Positions 1 to 9,167 of a stretch of 64,000 nucleotides of DNA are shown here, one piece after another (positions within the stretch are counted from its first letter, which is position 1; each line of letters opens with the position of its first letter). The notes under the pieces were generated by a model. That model made no database searches, was not told where the DNA came from, and saw only the letters and a list, made by a program, of their open reading frames with translations. The stretch spans positions 2,839,501 through 2,903,500 of the forward strand of contig NZ_CP066308.1 of the NCBI RefSeq assembly GCF_016406105.1, read 5' to 3'. A program made the translations under genes and the position numbers. The stretch is from Brevibacillus composti. Its GTDB lineage: Bacteria > Bacillota > Bacilli > Brevibacillales > Brevibacillaceae.

Positions 1-726
1 GTACAGCATCCGAAGCGCCTTGTCCAGCCTTCCGGCAGCGATTGACTCGATCAGCGCAAAGACGTCCTGCTCCAGTGTGCGCGAGGCCAGCTTATCAATC
101 ACTTCATCCGTTATGACGCCGCCTTCTCTCCCTGCGTACAAAGCCAGCTTTTCCAGCTCCTTGTCCAATAGCCGAAGCTCCCCGCCGACGCGCTCCACCA
201 GTCTGGCCGCCTGCGGCCGCTGTATGCTCGCCTGGTACTTTTCGGCCTGCCGCTCCACCCACGCGTACAGCTCGGCATCCCGCAGCGGCTGAAACGCGAG
301 CATTCTCGCTTTTTGCTGCAGACTTTTTACCAGCTTCTTGCGCTCGTCCAGCTTGTCGGCCTCCGTGCACAGGATCAGCGTCGTATACGACGGCGGCTCC
401 TCCAGATAAGGAAGGAGTCCGCTTGTATCGCTGTTCTCCAGTTTTGTCGGCGGCTTGCTGCCAGTCAGAAAGTACGCTTGTCTCGCGATGACGAGGCGAT
501 GCTCGCCCAAAAAGGGCAGGGTTTCCGCATCCTGCAGGATCTCCGCCAGCGGGGTTTCCATGCAGTCGTATACGCTCAGATTCAAATCCGCATAGGCCGG
601 ATCGATCATCTCTCTCTTCGCCAGCGTCATGAACTCCTCGGCGAGAAAGGACTCGGGTCCATACAAGACATAGATCGGCGCAAACTGCTTTTGTCTGATC
701 TCCCGAATAGCCGTATGAAGCGGCAT
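1..726 (-). CDS. holA: DNA polymerase III subunit delta (HolA), 5' part only
   Basis: This is the N-terminal 242 codons of the clamp-loader delta subunit, which opens the beta clamp during replication; the gene runs off the left edge. The product starts MPLHTAIREIRQKQFAPIYVLYG and has the degenerate AAA+ segment YGPESFLAEEF near residue 20 and the family's run of short helical motifs after it. A GGAGGGGAGAAG ribosome binding site lies just upstream of the ATG at 726. In B. subtilis holA (yqeN) also lies near comEC, which supports the call. Confidence 0.9.
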   Translation of the reverse strand, partial: MPLHTAIREIRQKQFAPIYVLYGPESFLAEEFMTLAKREMIDPAYADLNLSVYDCMETPLAEILQDAETLPFLGEHRLVIARQAYFLTGSKPPTKLENSDTSGLLPYLEEPPSYTTLILCTEADKLDERKKLVKSLQQKARMLAFQPLRDAELYAWVERQAEKYQASIQRPQAARLVERVGGELRLLDKELEKLALYAGREGGVITDEVIDKLASRTLEQDVFALIESIAAGRLDKALRMLY

Positions 727-813
727 CTTCTCCCCTCCTCCATCCTGTTCCTGTGTCATTATAGCACAGCCTTTGCCCGCAGGGTGTACGCTCTGCGGCG
801 GATATATACGAAA

Positions 814-840
814 AAACCGCAACCTGTGCGGCTGCGGTTT
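814..840. terminator. Hairpin terminator between holA and the anti-sigma gene
   Basis: An 8-bp stem AAACCGCA/TGCGGTTT has an A-run on one side, so on the minus strand it reads as stem plus U-run. It would end the sigma/anti-sigma transcript before holA. Confidence 0.6.
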
Positions 841-871
841 CACGTCCGTTGGCACCTCTATGTAAACGTTA

Positions 872-899
872 GGGAAGAAACCCCGGGTAACTTCTTCCC
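872..899. other. Second hairpin in the 726-1002 gap
   Basis: An 8-bp stem GGGAAGAA/TTCTTCCC encloses a short loop. It has no clear U-run. It may be a 3' UTR stabiliser of the anti-sigma transcript. Nothing else is evident in the gap. Confidence 0.3.
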
Positions 900-1002
900 A
901 AAACGGTAAGCAGGGGGTGCTTGATACTTTACTATACGCTTCCCATCCCTGATCGGTGCCAGTACATCTGTGATCATCGGCTTTTGGCTGTCGGGATGAC
1001 GA

Positions 1003-1920
1003 TCAGTTATCGTCGTTATCATCCTTCTGTTTTTCCTTGCCATTGCCGTTGTTCTGACGATGATCGTCAGCGTCATCATCATCGTCTTCTTTCTTTTTAT
1101 CCTTCTCTTCTTTTTCCTTTTCCTTTTCCTCTTTTTCCTTTTCCTTTTGCTTCTGCTTCTCTTCCTTGTCAGGGACCTCTATGCCGATGGGGAAAGCCGG
1201 CTTGTGCTCTTCTTCGATCGCAACCGGTTTGACTGGAGGCTTTGGCAAATTGGGATCCGGCTTCGGAGGCTGCGTAGGAGTCTGAACGGCCGTACCTGAC
1301 GGCTTCGCTTCCTTGGGCGTCTGATTGACCACCGGCTTTCGCGGTTTGGCCGGGGGCTCTGTTTTTTCCTCTACCGCTTCTTCGGATGGAGATGGATGAT
1401 TGCTGGCAGGTGGAATCGGCGGCCCTACGATGAGCGGCGCTTCAGGCTCGGGCGGTGTAATAATCGAACCGTGCTGGTAGTTGTCTTCCGCCGGCTCCGG
1501 TTTTAACGGCCCCCCCGTGAGCATCAGTCCAATCAACAGGCTGGCGGCGACGACTCCGCTTCCGATCCGGGCTGTCCAGAGTGTCACCTTCTTCCACTTC
1601 GGACGTGCTTCGGCGGGTGCTGATTGGGCTGCCGCGTGCTTCGGTTCCAGCTTTGGCAATTCTTCATGCCTCCCGCTGATCGCAGCGGCCGGCCTTGCCT
1701 TCTCCGCTTCCAGCTGCGGAAGGATGGAGTCGACAATGCTGAACGGCGGTGTTACTGGGGGCAGCTGATCCAACTGCTGGGATACATGTTTCATCCGGTT
1801 GTACATCAGCTGCAAGCCAGGTTCTTTTAACAGGAGTTCGTGCAGCTGACTTTTTTCATCCGGTGAAAGATCTCCGTCCAGATCTCGCTGCATGTATTCC
1901 CAAATTTCTTCGTCGGACAT
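1003..1920 (-). CDS. Probable transmembrane anti-sigma factor
   Basis: The 305-aa protein starts immediately after the stop of the ECF sigma gene, the usual place for its membrane-anchored inhibitor. Residues 1-50 are helical and resemble the sigma-binding end of anti-sigma factors, but I see no HxxxCxxC zinc motif. One membrane segment lies at about 112-136. The outer part is rich in Pro, then in Lys/Glu (KEKEKEEKEKEKEEK type), and ends in an Asp/Asn-rich stretch (DDDDDADD). The call rests on position, topology and the N-terminus; the signal sensed is unknown. Confidence 0.65.
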   Translation of the reverse strand: MSDEEIWEYMQRDLDGDLSPDEKSQLHELLLKEPGLQLMYNRMKHVSQQLDQLPPVTPPFSIVDSILPQLEAEKARPAAAISGRHEELPKLEPKHAAAQSAPAEARPKWKKVTLWTARIGSGVVAASLLIGLMLTGGPLKPEPAEDNYQHGSIITPPEPEAPLIVGPPIPPASNHPSPSEEAVEEKTEPPAKPRKPVVNQTPKEAKPSGTAVQTPTQPPKPDPNLPKPPVKPVAIEEEHKPAFPIGIEVPDKEEKQKQKEKEKEEKEKEKEEKDKKKEDDDDDADDHRQNNGNGKEKQKDDNDDN

Positions 1921-2466
1921 TTACCCTATCCCCCCTTTCTGGTAGTCGTACAACAGCTCCTGCAGCTGCTGCCTGGCCCGAAACAGATAGGATTTGACCG
2001 TGTTGAGCGGCAACTCCAATGCCTCGGCAATCTCCTGATAGGAGAAGTCCTCCAGATAGCGAAGGACGACCACCAAGCGGTATTGCTTGGGCAGTTTTTC
2101 GATGGCCACTCTAATATCTTGTGACAAACTGCTGAGAAGGATTTCGTCTTCCACATTGTTCCGATCAGGGATGATCAGCTCGTGCTCGTCAATCGAGACC
2201 GTTTCTTTCTTTGCGCGAAATTTATCCATACAGACATTGCTCACGATCCGCTGGACCCATGTGGAAAATTTTGCTTTTTCCTGATAGGTGTGCAATTTGC
2301 GATAAATACGGATGAGAGCTTCTTGAGCGGCATCGAGAGCGTCCTGTTCGTTGCCAAGGATGTAAAAGGCGCTACGGTAGACAGAGTTCTCAATTGTGCG
2401 GAGCAATTCCACAAGCGCTTCGTGATCCCCGGCTTGCGCTTTCCTGATCAACTCTGCTTCTCCCAT
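1921..2466 (-). CDS. ECF-type RNA polymerase sigma factor
   Basis: This 181-aa protein is a group IV sigma factor with only regions 2 and 4. Region 2 spans about 30-82, with FYILGNEQDALDAAQEALI and FSTWVQRIVSN. Region 4 spans about 120-172, with LPKQYRLVVVLRYLEDFSY and the helix-turn-helix EIAEALELPLNTVKSYLFRA. It lies between comEC (52 bp upstream) and the anti-sigma gene (directly abutting), so comEC, sigma and anti-sigma may share a transcript. A GGAGGGAGAGGAG site precedes the ATG. I cannot assign it to a named sigma such as SigW or SigY. Confidence 0.88.
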   Translation of the reverse strand: MGEAELIRKAQAGDHEALVELLRTIENSVYRSAFYILGNEQDALDAAQEALIRIYRKLHTYQEKAKFSTWVQRIVSNVCMDKFRAKKETVSIDEHELIIPDRNNVEDEILLSSLSQDIRVAIEKLPKQYRLVVVLRYLEDFSYQEIAEALELPLNTVKSYLFRARQQLQELLYDYQKGGIG

Positions 2467-2518
2467 ATTCTCCTCTCCCTCCTACAGACGGGGCGCTATT
2501 TAAAAAGGTTGCAAGGAT

Positions 2519-4900
2519 TTATGTATCAGGGATCTGCGTTTCCCAATGGATGGAGCCTTTGCGAAGGACCAGCGTAACCGCTCCCTGCAGATCTGTTCGA
2601 AACAGCTTTGCGCCCGCTTCCTGTAATCTTGTTAGTACCGCCGGCGAGGGATGCCCGTAGCGGTTGTTCTGGCCGACCGAAATGACGGCATGATGCGGCT
2701 GTACAGCAGCCAAAAAATCAGCAGTGCTGGAAGTGTTGCTGCCGTGATGGGCTACCTTCAATACATCAACAGACGTAGGAAGTCTGGCAGACAGCATTTG
2801 TTCCCCTTTTTCTTCCAAATCGCCGGTAAATAGGACTGTCTTGCCGTACGCTTTGAGCAAAAGGACGACGGAGGCGTCATTGCCGGTATAGGCTGCGTCC
2901 CGTTCCGGATGATGCCAGGTCCACTCCACGCCGGGAGCATCTGTCCACGATCCGCCGGGCCGCCCGGACAGAACCGGGATTCCGCGCCCGCGTATCTGGG
3001 CCAGCAGCTCTTCCTCTTTCTCACGGGGTGGGGTGCCATTGACCAGGACCGCCCCGATCGAAAAGCGCGAAAGGATGGCACTCATTCCACCGATGTGGTC
3101 GTGATCCCCGTGCGTCATCACCACATAGTCGATCCGTTCGATCCCGCGGGCCCGCAAAAACGGAACGACGACATCTTTCCCGACCTCAAACGGATCGCGT
3201 TTTTCCCTCCAGGACTCCCGGTTGGGATATGCGGGGGTCCCACCCGCATCTATTAAGTATACCTTCTTTTTACCAATCTCGACAACGATAGAATCCCCTT
3301 GACCCACATCGAGAAAGGTGATGCGCACTTCCGAAGCACCGGAAAAAGGCTGTCGGGCCAGGACCAGGAGCAGGAACAGGATCGCGGCATAGCGCCATAA
3401 ATCCCTCCTGCGATGATAGCCTATCTTCCATAATACGGGCAAAAGACCAAAAAAGACCCCGTAGAGAATCAGCCACCACGTATCGGGATGGGGCCAATGG
3501 GAAAAAGGGAGGGGTGTCTGATGCAGTCGAAACAGCGGGCCGTGCAGCCATTCGAGAATTCGCGTGGCTGCAAGCGCCGGAAGAGCAGCCAGCGCCGGAT
3601 GGAGCAAGCTGAGCAAGAGCGCCAGATAGCCAGCCGGCAACACGACGAGCGAGAGTATTGGCACCGCGAGCAAATTGACCAGCCAGGAAACAGAGGAAGA
3701 CTGATGAAAGTGATAGAGCAAAAAAGGAAAGGAGATCGCCTGTGCGGCAAATGTAACGGCCAAACTGGAGCGAACCCAGAGGGGGCCATAAGGCATCATC
3801 TCCAAAAACAGCGGGACATAGAGCAAAAGGCCAAGCGTGACGGCAAACGAGAGTTGAAAGCCGATCTGCCAAAGCTGGTATGGACCCGACGCCAGCATCG
3901 CGATCAAGGCCCATCCCCACAGCTCGGTGCCATTCTTTCCGCGAGCCCGTGTCTGATAGAGCAGGCCGAGGCCCCCCATAATCCCGGCTCGTACCGCGGA
4001 AGCACTCGCCCCGACGATCAGGACATAGCCCGCCAGAAACGCCATTGTGGCGATCAGGGCGATTTTTCTCGGTACTCCCAGCCGCTCCACCCCCCAGAGA
4101 AACATGCCGCACACTAGCGTCACATGCAGGCCGGAGATCGCCAGTACGTGACTGAGTCCCAGGTCTGCGTACATCTCCTGGGTGCGGGGCGATACCCCGT
4201 CCGTCACGCCCAGCAAAAGAGAGCTCATATAGCCTGCCGCTTCCGGGTCCCGAAAGATCCTCTCCAGTCTCTCCGCCGCCTCGCTCTGCCTGCGCTGAAA
4301 CCACCGCATGAGTCCGCCTTTTCCTCCGGTATGCGAAAGGGCGGCATATTCGGCGTCGCCAGTCACCGAGACCCCCTGCCATTTTAAATAGCGGGCATAA
4401 TCAAAAGCGTGCGGATTGCGCGGACCTTGGGGCAACTGCAGGCGGATCGGACCCTGGAGCCGATCTCCCGGCTGCCACATCCCGATGAGAGCGGCTTCCT
4501 CTTCGCGGGCGAGCTTGATCCGCAGGGCAATCCGCTCCGTGCGGGGCAATTCCTGCATGTGCTGCGGATTTGGACCGGCTTGCCGAACGAGGAAAAAGAA
4601 CCGCGCCGAATCGCCGTCTCTTTTCACCTGTGTCTCGATCTCTCCGCTCAGATGCAGGATGGCTCCGCCCTCGGCTGGTGGGCGCAGAGAAGATTGATGC
4701 ATCGCCTCATAGGCGTGAAAATAAAAACCGGCCAAGAGAAAAACCACGGCGAGCAGGAAAAGCGGTCTCCTTTTTTTCTGCAGACCCCATGCGCAAATGC
4801 CGGCGAGCAGCGCGGCAGCCAGAAACAGCGCGGCCATCGGCATATAAGCGCCTGCAAGCACTCCACCGAGTACAGCCAGACTGGCTCGAAAAGCGGTCAT
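2519..4900 (-). CDS. comEC: DNA uptake channel ComEC/Rec2
   Basis: This 793-aa membrane protein passes single-stranded transforming DNA across the cytoplasmic membrane; B. subtilis ComEC is of similar size. Residues 1-60 hold the first membrane helices, then an OB-like DUF4131 region, then the competence domain with many helices (VLAISGLHVTLVCGMFLWG). The last 270 residues are a metallo-beta-lactamase-like domain with LDVGQGDSIVVE, MTHGDHDHIGG and AHHGSNTS. I start at the ATG at 4900 because GGAGGG lies 9 bases upstream; a TTG at 4918 is the longer alternative. Confidence 0.95.
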   Translation of the reverse strand: MTAFRASLAVLGGVLAGAYMPMAALFLAAALLAGICAWGLQKKRRPLFLLAVVFLLAGFYFHAYEAMHQSSLRPPAEGGAILHLSGEIETQVKRDGDSARFFFLVRQAGPNPQHMQELPRTERIALRIKLAREEEAALIGMWQPGDRLQGPIRLQLPQGPRNPHAFDYARYLKWQGVSVTGDAEYAALSHTGGKGGLMRWFQRRQSEAAERLERIFRDPEAAGYMSSLLLGVTDGVSPRTQEMYADLGLSHVLAISGLHVTLVCGMFLWGVERLGVPRKIALIATMAFLAGYVLIVGASASAVRAGIMGGLGLLYQTRARGKNGTELWGWALIAMLASGPYQLWQIGFQLSFAVTLGLLLYVPLFLEMMPYGPLWVRSSLAVTFAAQAISFPFLLYHFHQSSSVSWLVNLLAVPILSLVVLPAGYLALLLSLLHPALAALPALAATRILEWLHGPLFRLHQTPLPFSHWPHPDTWWLILYGVFFGLLPVLWKIGYHRRRDLWRYAAILFLLLVLARQPFSGASEVRITFLDVGQGDSIVVEIGKKKVYLIDAGGTPAYPNRESWREKRDPFEVGKDVVVPFLRARGIERIDYVVMTHGDHDHIGGMSAILSRFSIGAVLVNGTPPREKEEELLAQIRGRGIPVLSGRPGGSWTDAPGVEWTWHHPERDAAYTGNDASVVLLLKAYGKTVLFTGDLEEKGEQMLSARLPTSVDVLKVAHHGSNTSSTADFLAAVQPHHAVISVGQNNRYGHPSPAVLTRLQEAGAKLFRTDLQGAVTLVLRKGSIHWETQIPDT

Positions 4901-4966
4901 CTTCCAATCCCTCCGCAATCCAGCATTTCAAAGTGGTAGTGTACATCTTTTGGTAGGGACAAAAAA

Positions 4967-4993
4967 ACCGGGCAGGAGAGCTTCCTGCCGGTT
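4967..4993 (-). terminator. Terminator-like hairpin upstream of comEC
   Basis: On the minus strand the stem AACCGGCAGGA/TCCTGCCCGGTT, with one bulge, is followed by seven Us. It lies 67-93 bases upstream of comEC, so it could be a transcription attenuator or end an unseen short minus-strand RNA. Confidence 0.5.
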
Positions 4994-5076
4994 GCAGTAA
5001 CGAACCGCAAAACCCGGGCGAGCCGCGCCTCCCAACCGGAAGCCCGGAAGGCCGGTGGGCAATTGGAAAGATTGAT

Positions 5077-5105
5077 TTGACCGGCAATCCGTGATAGAGT
5101 TAGCA
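5077..5105 (+). promoter_or_regulatory. Possible asnB promoter
   Basis: TTGACC is followed after 17 bases by TTAGCA, 35 bases before the asnB start. The -10 element is weak, so this is tentative. Confidence 0.3.
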
Positions 5106-5139
5106 AGAGCAATCTGAGTGAGAGGAAGAGTCATTTCAT

Positions 5140-7065
5140 ATGTGTGGAATCGTATCACTCTACAACAAACGTCAAGCGCCCGTCCAACAGGAGACGATTG
5201 GCGCCATGACCCGTGTCATCCTGCACCGAGGTCCGGACGATGACGGCTTTCATCTGGAAGACAACATCGCGCTCGGCTTCCGCCGGCTCAGCATCATCGA
5301 CGTCGAAGGCGGCCACCAGCCGCTTTGCAATGAGAACCGGGACATGTGGATCATCGGCAACGGAGAAATCTACAACTACAAGGAATTGCAGCACTGGTTG
5401 AAGGAGTGCGGACACGTATTCCATACGGATTCGGATATCGAGACGATCCTGCATCTGTACGAAGAAGTCGGAACAGACGCGCCCAAGCATCTGCGGGGCA
5501 TGTTCGGCTTTACGATTTACGATTCTCGAAACAAACGCCTGTTTGGAGCGCGCGATCACTTCGGGATCAAGCCGCTCTACTATGTAGAGACGGAGGATGC
5601 GATCGCCGTCGCCAGCGAGATCAAGAGCCTCTTGGAGTTGCCTGGTCTGAAGCGAGAAGTAAACCCCACCTCTTTTTATCACTACTTAACGTTTCAATAC
5701 GTGCCCGATCCCGCCACGATGTATCAGGGCATCTACCGCATACCGCCCGCACACTTCTTCGTCATCCAGGACGACCGCATCCAGTTGGAGCGCTATTGGG
5801 ATGTCGAATTCAAACCGGATGAGAGCAAACCTTTTTCCTATTTCGTGGAAGGCACTCGCAGCATCATGCTGGAGTCGGTGGACAAACACCGCATCAGCGA
5901 AGTGCCGCGCGGAGCTTTTCTCTCCAGCGGCGTAGACTCGAGCAGCATCGTCGCCATGCTTCGCACGTTTGAAGAGGTGAAGACCTTTTCCGTCGGTTCC
6001 GACATTCCCGGCTACAGCGAGCTGGACTACGCCCGCCGGACTGCGGCTTCGCTGGGCACCGAACACCACGAGCTGGTCGTCAATGCGCAGCAGTACATGG
6101 ACGAACTGCCCCGGCTGATCTGGCATCAGGATGAACCGGTAGCAGACCCCTCGGCGATTCTGCTCTACTTCGTCGCCCAGATGGCCAGCGAACATGTAAC
6201 CGTGGTGCTCTCTGGCGAAGGAGCAGATGAGTTTTTCGGCGGCTATAACATCTACCGGGAACCGCATTCGCTGCGGATGTTTTCCCACATGCCGGATTGG
6301 ATGAGAAGCTCGGTCCGCTTCCTGGCGGAGAGAATGCCCGATCAGGTGAAAGGGAAAAACTTCCTGATCCGCGGCTCCAAAACGGTAGAAGAGCGTTTCT
6401 TTGGAAACGCGTTGATTTTCAGCGAAGAGATGAAGGCGCGGGTCGTGACGGAGGATATTTTCCATTCGGAGCATTACCGCACGCCTTGGTCGGTGACCGA
6501 AGAGATCTACAAACGGGCGCAAGCTTATGACGATGTGACCAAGATGCAATATCTGGACATTCACACTTGGCTGCGCGGCAACATCCTGATGAAAGCAGAC
6601 AAAATGACCATGGCCAACTCGCTGGAGCTGCGCGTGCCGTTTATCGACACCAAAGTGTTTGAATTCGCAGCGACCATTCCAACCAAATACAAGATCGCCG
6701 CCGGCACGACCAAGCACGTGCTGCGCGAGGCCATGAAGGATCTCTTGCCTGCTGAAATCAAGACGAGGAAGAAGCTCGGCTTCCCGGTTCCGACCCGCAC
6801 CTGGCTGAAAAATGAGTTCTACAAATGGGCCAAGGAGCTCATCTTCGAATCCAATGTCGATCATTTGATCAACAAGGCGTACGTCCTCTACATGCTGGAC
6901 GAACACCGCGAGGGCAATGCCGACTACAGCCGCAAAATCTGGACGATCCTGATCTTTATGCTGTGGCATCAGATCTTTATCGAACAAAAACACCAGTTCG
7001 GCCCGTACGTCAGCCCGAATGTGGAGATTCGCAGAAAAAAGGATTCCCTGCAGCAGATCGGATGA
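5140..7065 (+). CDS. asnB: Glutamine-dependent asparagine synthetase
   Basis: This 641-aa cytosolic enzyme makes Asn from Asp, ATP and glutamine. After Met removal, Cys2 (MCGIVSLYN) is the glutaminase nucleophile; the class II amidotransferase domain covers about 1-210 (HRGPDDDGF, RLSIIDVEGGHQPL, NGEIYNY). The synthetase domain follows, with the PP-loop FLSSGVDSSSIVAML near 265 and LSGEGADEFFGGYN near 360. The sequence resembles the B. subtilis AsnO (YisO) branch. A GAGAGGAAG site precedes the ATG. It sits alone between comEC and comEA, on the strand opposite to comEC. Confidence 0.93.
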   Translation: MCGIVSLYNKRQAPVQQETIGAMTRVILHRGPDDDGFHLEDNIALGFRRLSIIDVEGGHQPLCNENRDMWIIGNGEIYNYKELQHWLKECGHVFHTDSDIETILHLYEEVGTDAPKHLRGMFGFTIYDSRNKRLFGARDHFGIKPLYYVETEDAIAVASEIKSLLELPGLKREVNPTSFYHYLTFQYVPDPATMYQGIYRIPPAHFFVIQDDRIQLERYWDVEFKPDESKPFSYFVEGTRSIMLESVDKHRISEVPRGAFLSSGVDSSSIVAMLRTFEEVKTFSVGSDIPGYSELDYARRTAASLGTEHHELVVNAQQYMDELPRLIWHQDEPVADPSAILLYFVAQMASEHVTVVLSGEGADEFFGGYNIYREPHSLRMFSHMPDWMRSSVRFLAERMPDQVKGKNFLIRGSKTVEERFFGNALIFSEEMKARVVTEDIFHSEHYRTPWSVTEEIYKRAQAYDDVTKMQYLDIHTWLRGNILMKADKMTMANSLELRVPFIDTKVFEFAATIPTKYKIAAGTTKHVLREAMKDLLPAEIKTRKKLGFPVPTRTWLKNEFYKWAKELIFESNVDHLINKAYVLYMLDEHREGNADYSRKIWTILIFMLWHQIFIEQKHQFGPYVSPNVEIRRKKDSLQQIG

Positions 7066-7118
7066 CGGATTGAGCCGCCAGACCTGCTGCAAGAATACGA
7101 GAGACTGAAAGTGACTGC

Positions 7119-7158
7119 AAAAAAGGCTTCGCTTCGTCGATGACGAGCGGGCCTTTTT
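7119..7158 (+). terminator. Terminator after asnB
   Basis: AAAAAGGC pairs with GGCCTTTTT around an inner stem GCTTCGTC/GACGAGC, with a U-run on the plus side. Confidence 0.7.
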
Positions 7159-7244
7159 GGCATGGACGGAAATATTTGCCCAGCGCACTGTCATTTCGTA
7201 GGATGCCGGTAGAGAGATAGCTAGAGCTATTGGAGGTGTCTACG

Positions 7245-8228
7245 ATGCTGTTTGATTTGTGGGAGCGGTATAAGCGGCTGATTTTGACTGCCTTTGCGGT
7301 CTTGTTTGTCGGTGCAAGCGTCTGGATCTATCAGTCGGACGCGGAGGGCTCGCATGCGGAACTTCCCTTTTACGAGGCAGAGTATGCCGATTCGGATTTC
7401 GCCGTATCCGGTACTGCGGGTGGAGGGCCTGCTCCCGCTCCCGCTCCGGCTGCCGCGGCGGCTCCGGACGCAAAGGCAGCAGCCGGCAGCGACGTGGTGT
7501 CCGCAGCCAGTCAGGCCGCAGATTCGCAAGCTCATCCCCAGGCCGCAGGTCCGCAGGCTCAGCCCTATGCCGGAGGTACGCAAGCTCAGCTCCAGGCCGC
7601 GGTTCATCAAGCGGAGCGCCAGGCTGCCGTTTCCGCCGCAGCTGATCCTCCTGGCAATCCGGCGGCCCGGCTGGCGGCAGCTGCAGCGGGCCACTCCCCC
7701 GCCGATCCCGCTCCCCTGTTGTACGTGGACGTAAAAGGAAGGGTAAACCAGCCCGGGCTGTACGCCCTGCAGCCGGGAGCCCGGGTAGCGGATGCAATCG
7801 CCAAGGCTGGCGGCATCTCCCCTGATGGTGACGCGGAGCGAATCAATCTGGCCGAGCCGCTTGTGGACGGCAGCGCGCTGATCGTCCCTGCCAAAGGGGA
7901 TGCAGCCTCTACCGGTCAGTCGGGCATTGTCTCCGCCGTCATCCCCTCGGCAGGCGTATCAGGATCGGCCCCGTCCGCCGCAAAGGCCGCCCCTGCGCAG
8001 ACATCGAAAGACCCTGCTGCCGAGAAGGCGGCCAAGGGGGTCAACATCAACACCGCCGGTCTTCAGGAGCTGATGACCCTGCCAGGTGTGGGCGAGTCCC
8101 GGGCACACGCGATCATCCAATACCGCAGCGAAAAAGGAGCATTCCGGTCTCCCGAAGAGCTGAAGAGAATCAGCGGAATTGGGGACAAGATCTACGAGCG
8201 GATGAAGGAGCACGTCCGCATCCAGTAA
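7245..8228 (+). CDS. comEA: Competence DNA receptor ComEA
   Basis: This 327-aa protein binds double-stranded DNA outside the cell and hands it to ComEC. It has an N-terminal membrane anchor (LILTAFAVLFVGASVWIY), a long Ala/Gln/Pro-rich linker at about 50-155, an SLBB-like domain (LYVDVKGRVNQPGLYALQPG) and C-terminal tandem helix-hairpin-helix motifs (VNINTAGLQELMTLPGVGE). The ATG at 7245 has GGAGGTGT 5 bases upstream; a TTG at 7230 would overlap that site. The linker is much longer than in B. subtilis ComEA (about 205 aa). Confidence 0.93.
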   Translation: MLFDLWERYKRLILTAFAVLFVGASVWIYQSDAEGSHAELPFYEAEYADSDFAVSGTAGGGPAPAPAPAAAAAPDAKAAAGSDVVSAASQAADSQAHPQAAGPQAQPYAGGTQAQLQAAVHQAERQAAVSAAADPPGNPAARLAAAAAGHSPADPAPLLYVDVKGRVNQPGLYALQPGARVADAIAKAGGISPDGDAERINLAEPLVDGSALIVPAKGDAASTGQSGIVSAVIPSAGVSGSAPSAAKAAPAQTSKDPAAEKAAKGVNINTAGLQELMTLPGVGESRAHAIIQYRSEKGAFRSPEELKRISGIGDKIYERMKEHVRIQ

Positions 8229-8294
8229 ACGGGCATGAACGATTGGGTCGCCACATACAATGAATGGAGAATGAGTGTAGGGAGGAAATTTTCT

Positions 8295-9167
8295 ATGGAA
8301 AGGATCGGCATAATCGGCACCGGCAGCATGGGCAGCATGCTGGTCGATGCCCTGATTGCTTCCAAAGCCTTGTCTCCCAGCCAGATTATCGTGACCAATC
8401 GTACCCATGCCAAAGCGGAAGCACTGGCTGCACGGCATCCCGGCCTGATCGCCCTGGCCAGCAATGTCGAGCTGGCACAGGAAGCGCAATGGCTCCTGCT
8501 GTGCATCAAGCCGTTGGAATACAGCCATGTACTGCAGGAGCTCCAAAGAGTGCTCACTCCGGAGCACCTCCTGATCACGATCACCAGCCCTATTCAATTG
8601 GAGCATCTGCAATCGCTCGTCCCCTGCCCGGTGGCGCGCGTGGTCCCGAGCATCACAAATGCCGCCTGCAGCGGCGTCAGTCTGTGTCAATTCGGCTCGC
8701 GAATCACGCCGGAGTCGCGCGAGCGCATACTCACGCTGTTTTCGGCGATCAGCCACCCCATCGAAGTGCCGGAGCAGTACCTGCGGGTGTCATCGGACAT
8801 CAGCAGCTGCGGCCCCGCGTTTCTCAGCTACATCCTGCGCAACATGATCCACGATGCCGTTGAGGAAACCGGCATCTCGGCGGAGGCGGCCTCCCATCTC
8901 GCCATGCAAATGGTGATCGGGATGGGCGAGCTGTTCAAAAAGGAGATGTTCTCTCTCGCTTCTCTGGAACAGCGGGTATGCGTACCGGGCGGCGTCACCG
9001 GCGAAGGTCTGATCGCCCTGCAGCAAGGCATTCCCGGCGTGTTCCGCCAGGTCTATCAGCGGACTCATGCAAAATTTGCAGAAGACCTCGAATTGGTTAA
9101 AATTCAGCTGCAAACCGTACCGCCTGACAGCCTCTCCTCCCCTTCCTCTGCCGGATCGGGTACCTGA
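8295..9167 (+). CDS. comER: ComER-like pyrroline-5-carboxylate reductase family protein
   Basis: This 290-aa NAD(P)-binding protein starts with the Rossmann motif MERIGIIGTGSMGSMLVDAL and has the ProC-type dimer region near its end (CVPGGVTGEGLIALQQG). ComER proteins of this family lie beside comEA in bacilli and have been tied to sporulation and biofilm control rather than to proline synthesis. The ATG has GGAGG 9 bases upstream, which fixes this start over an in-frame ATG at 8235. It is 66 bases downstream of comEA on the same strand, whereas in B. subtilis comER is divergent. Confidence 0.85.
   Translation: MERIGIIGTGSMGSMLVDALIASKALSPSQIIVTNRTHAKAEALAARHPGLIALASNVELAQEAQWLLLCIKPLEYSHVLQELQRVLTPEHLLITITSPIQLEHLQSLVPCPVARVVPSITNAACSGVSLCQFGSRITPESRERILTLFSAISHPIEVPEQYLRVSSDISSCGPAFLSYILRNMIHDAVEETGISAEAASHLAMQMVIGMGELFKKEMFSLASLEQRVCVPGGVTGEGLIALQQGIPGVFRQVYQRTHAKFAEDLELVKIQLQTVPPDSLSSPSSAGSGT

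Noticed and set aside
858-1082. 74-codon minus-strand frame rich in Met/Thr
   Set aside because: It overlaps the low-complexity end of the anti-sigma gene in another frame and reflects repeat bias.
5686-7194. 502-codon minus-strand frame opposite asnB
   Set aside because: It lies wholly antisense to a well-supported asnB and has no matching motif or ribosome binding site.
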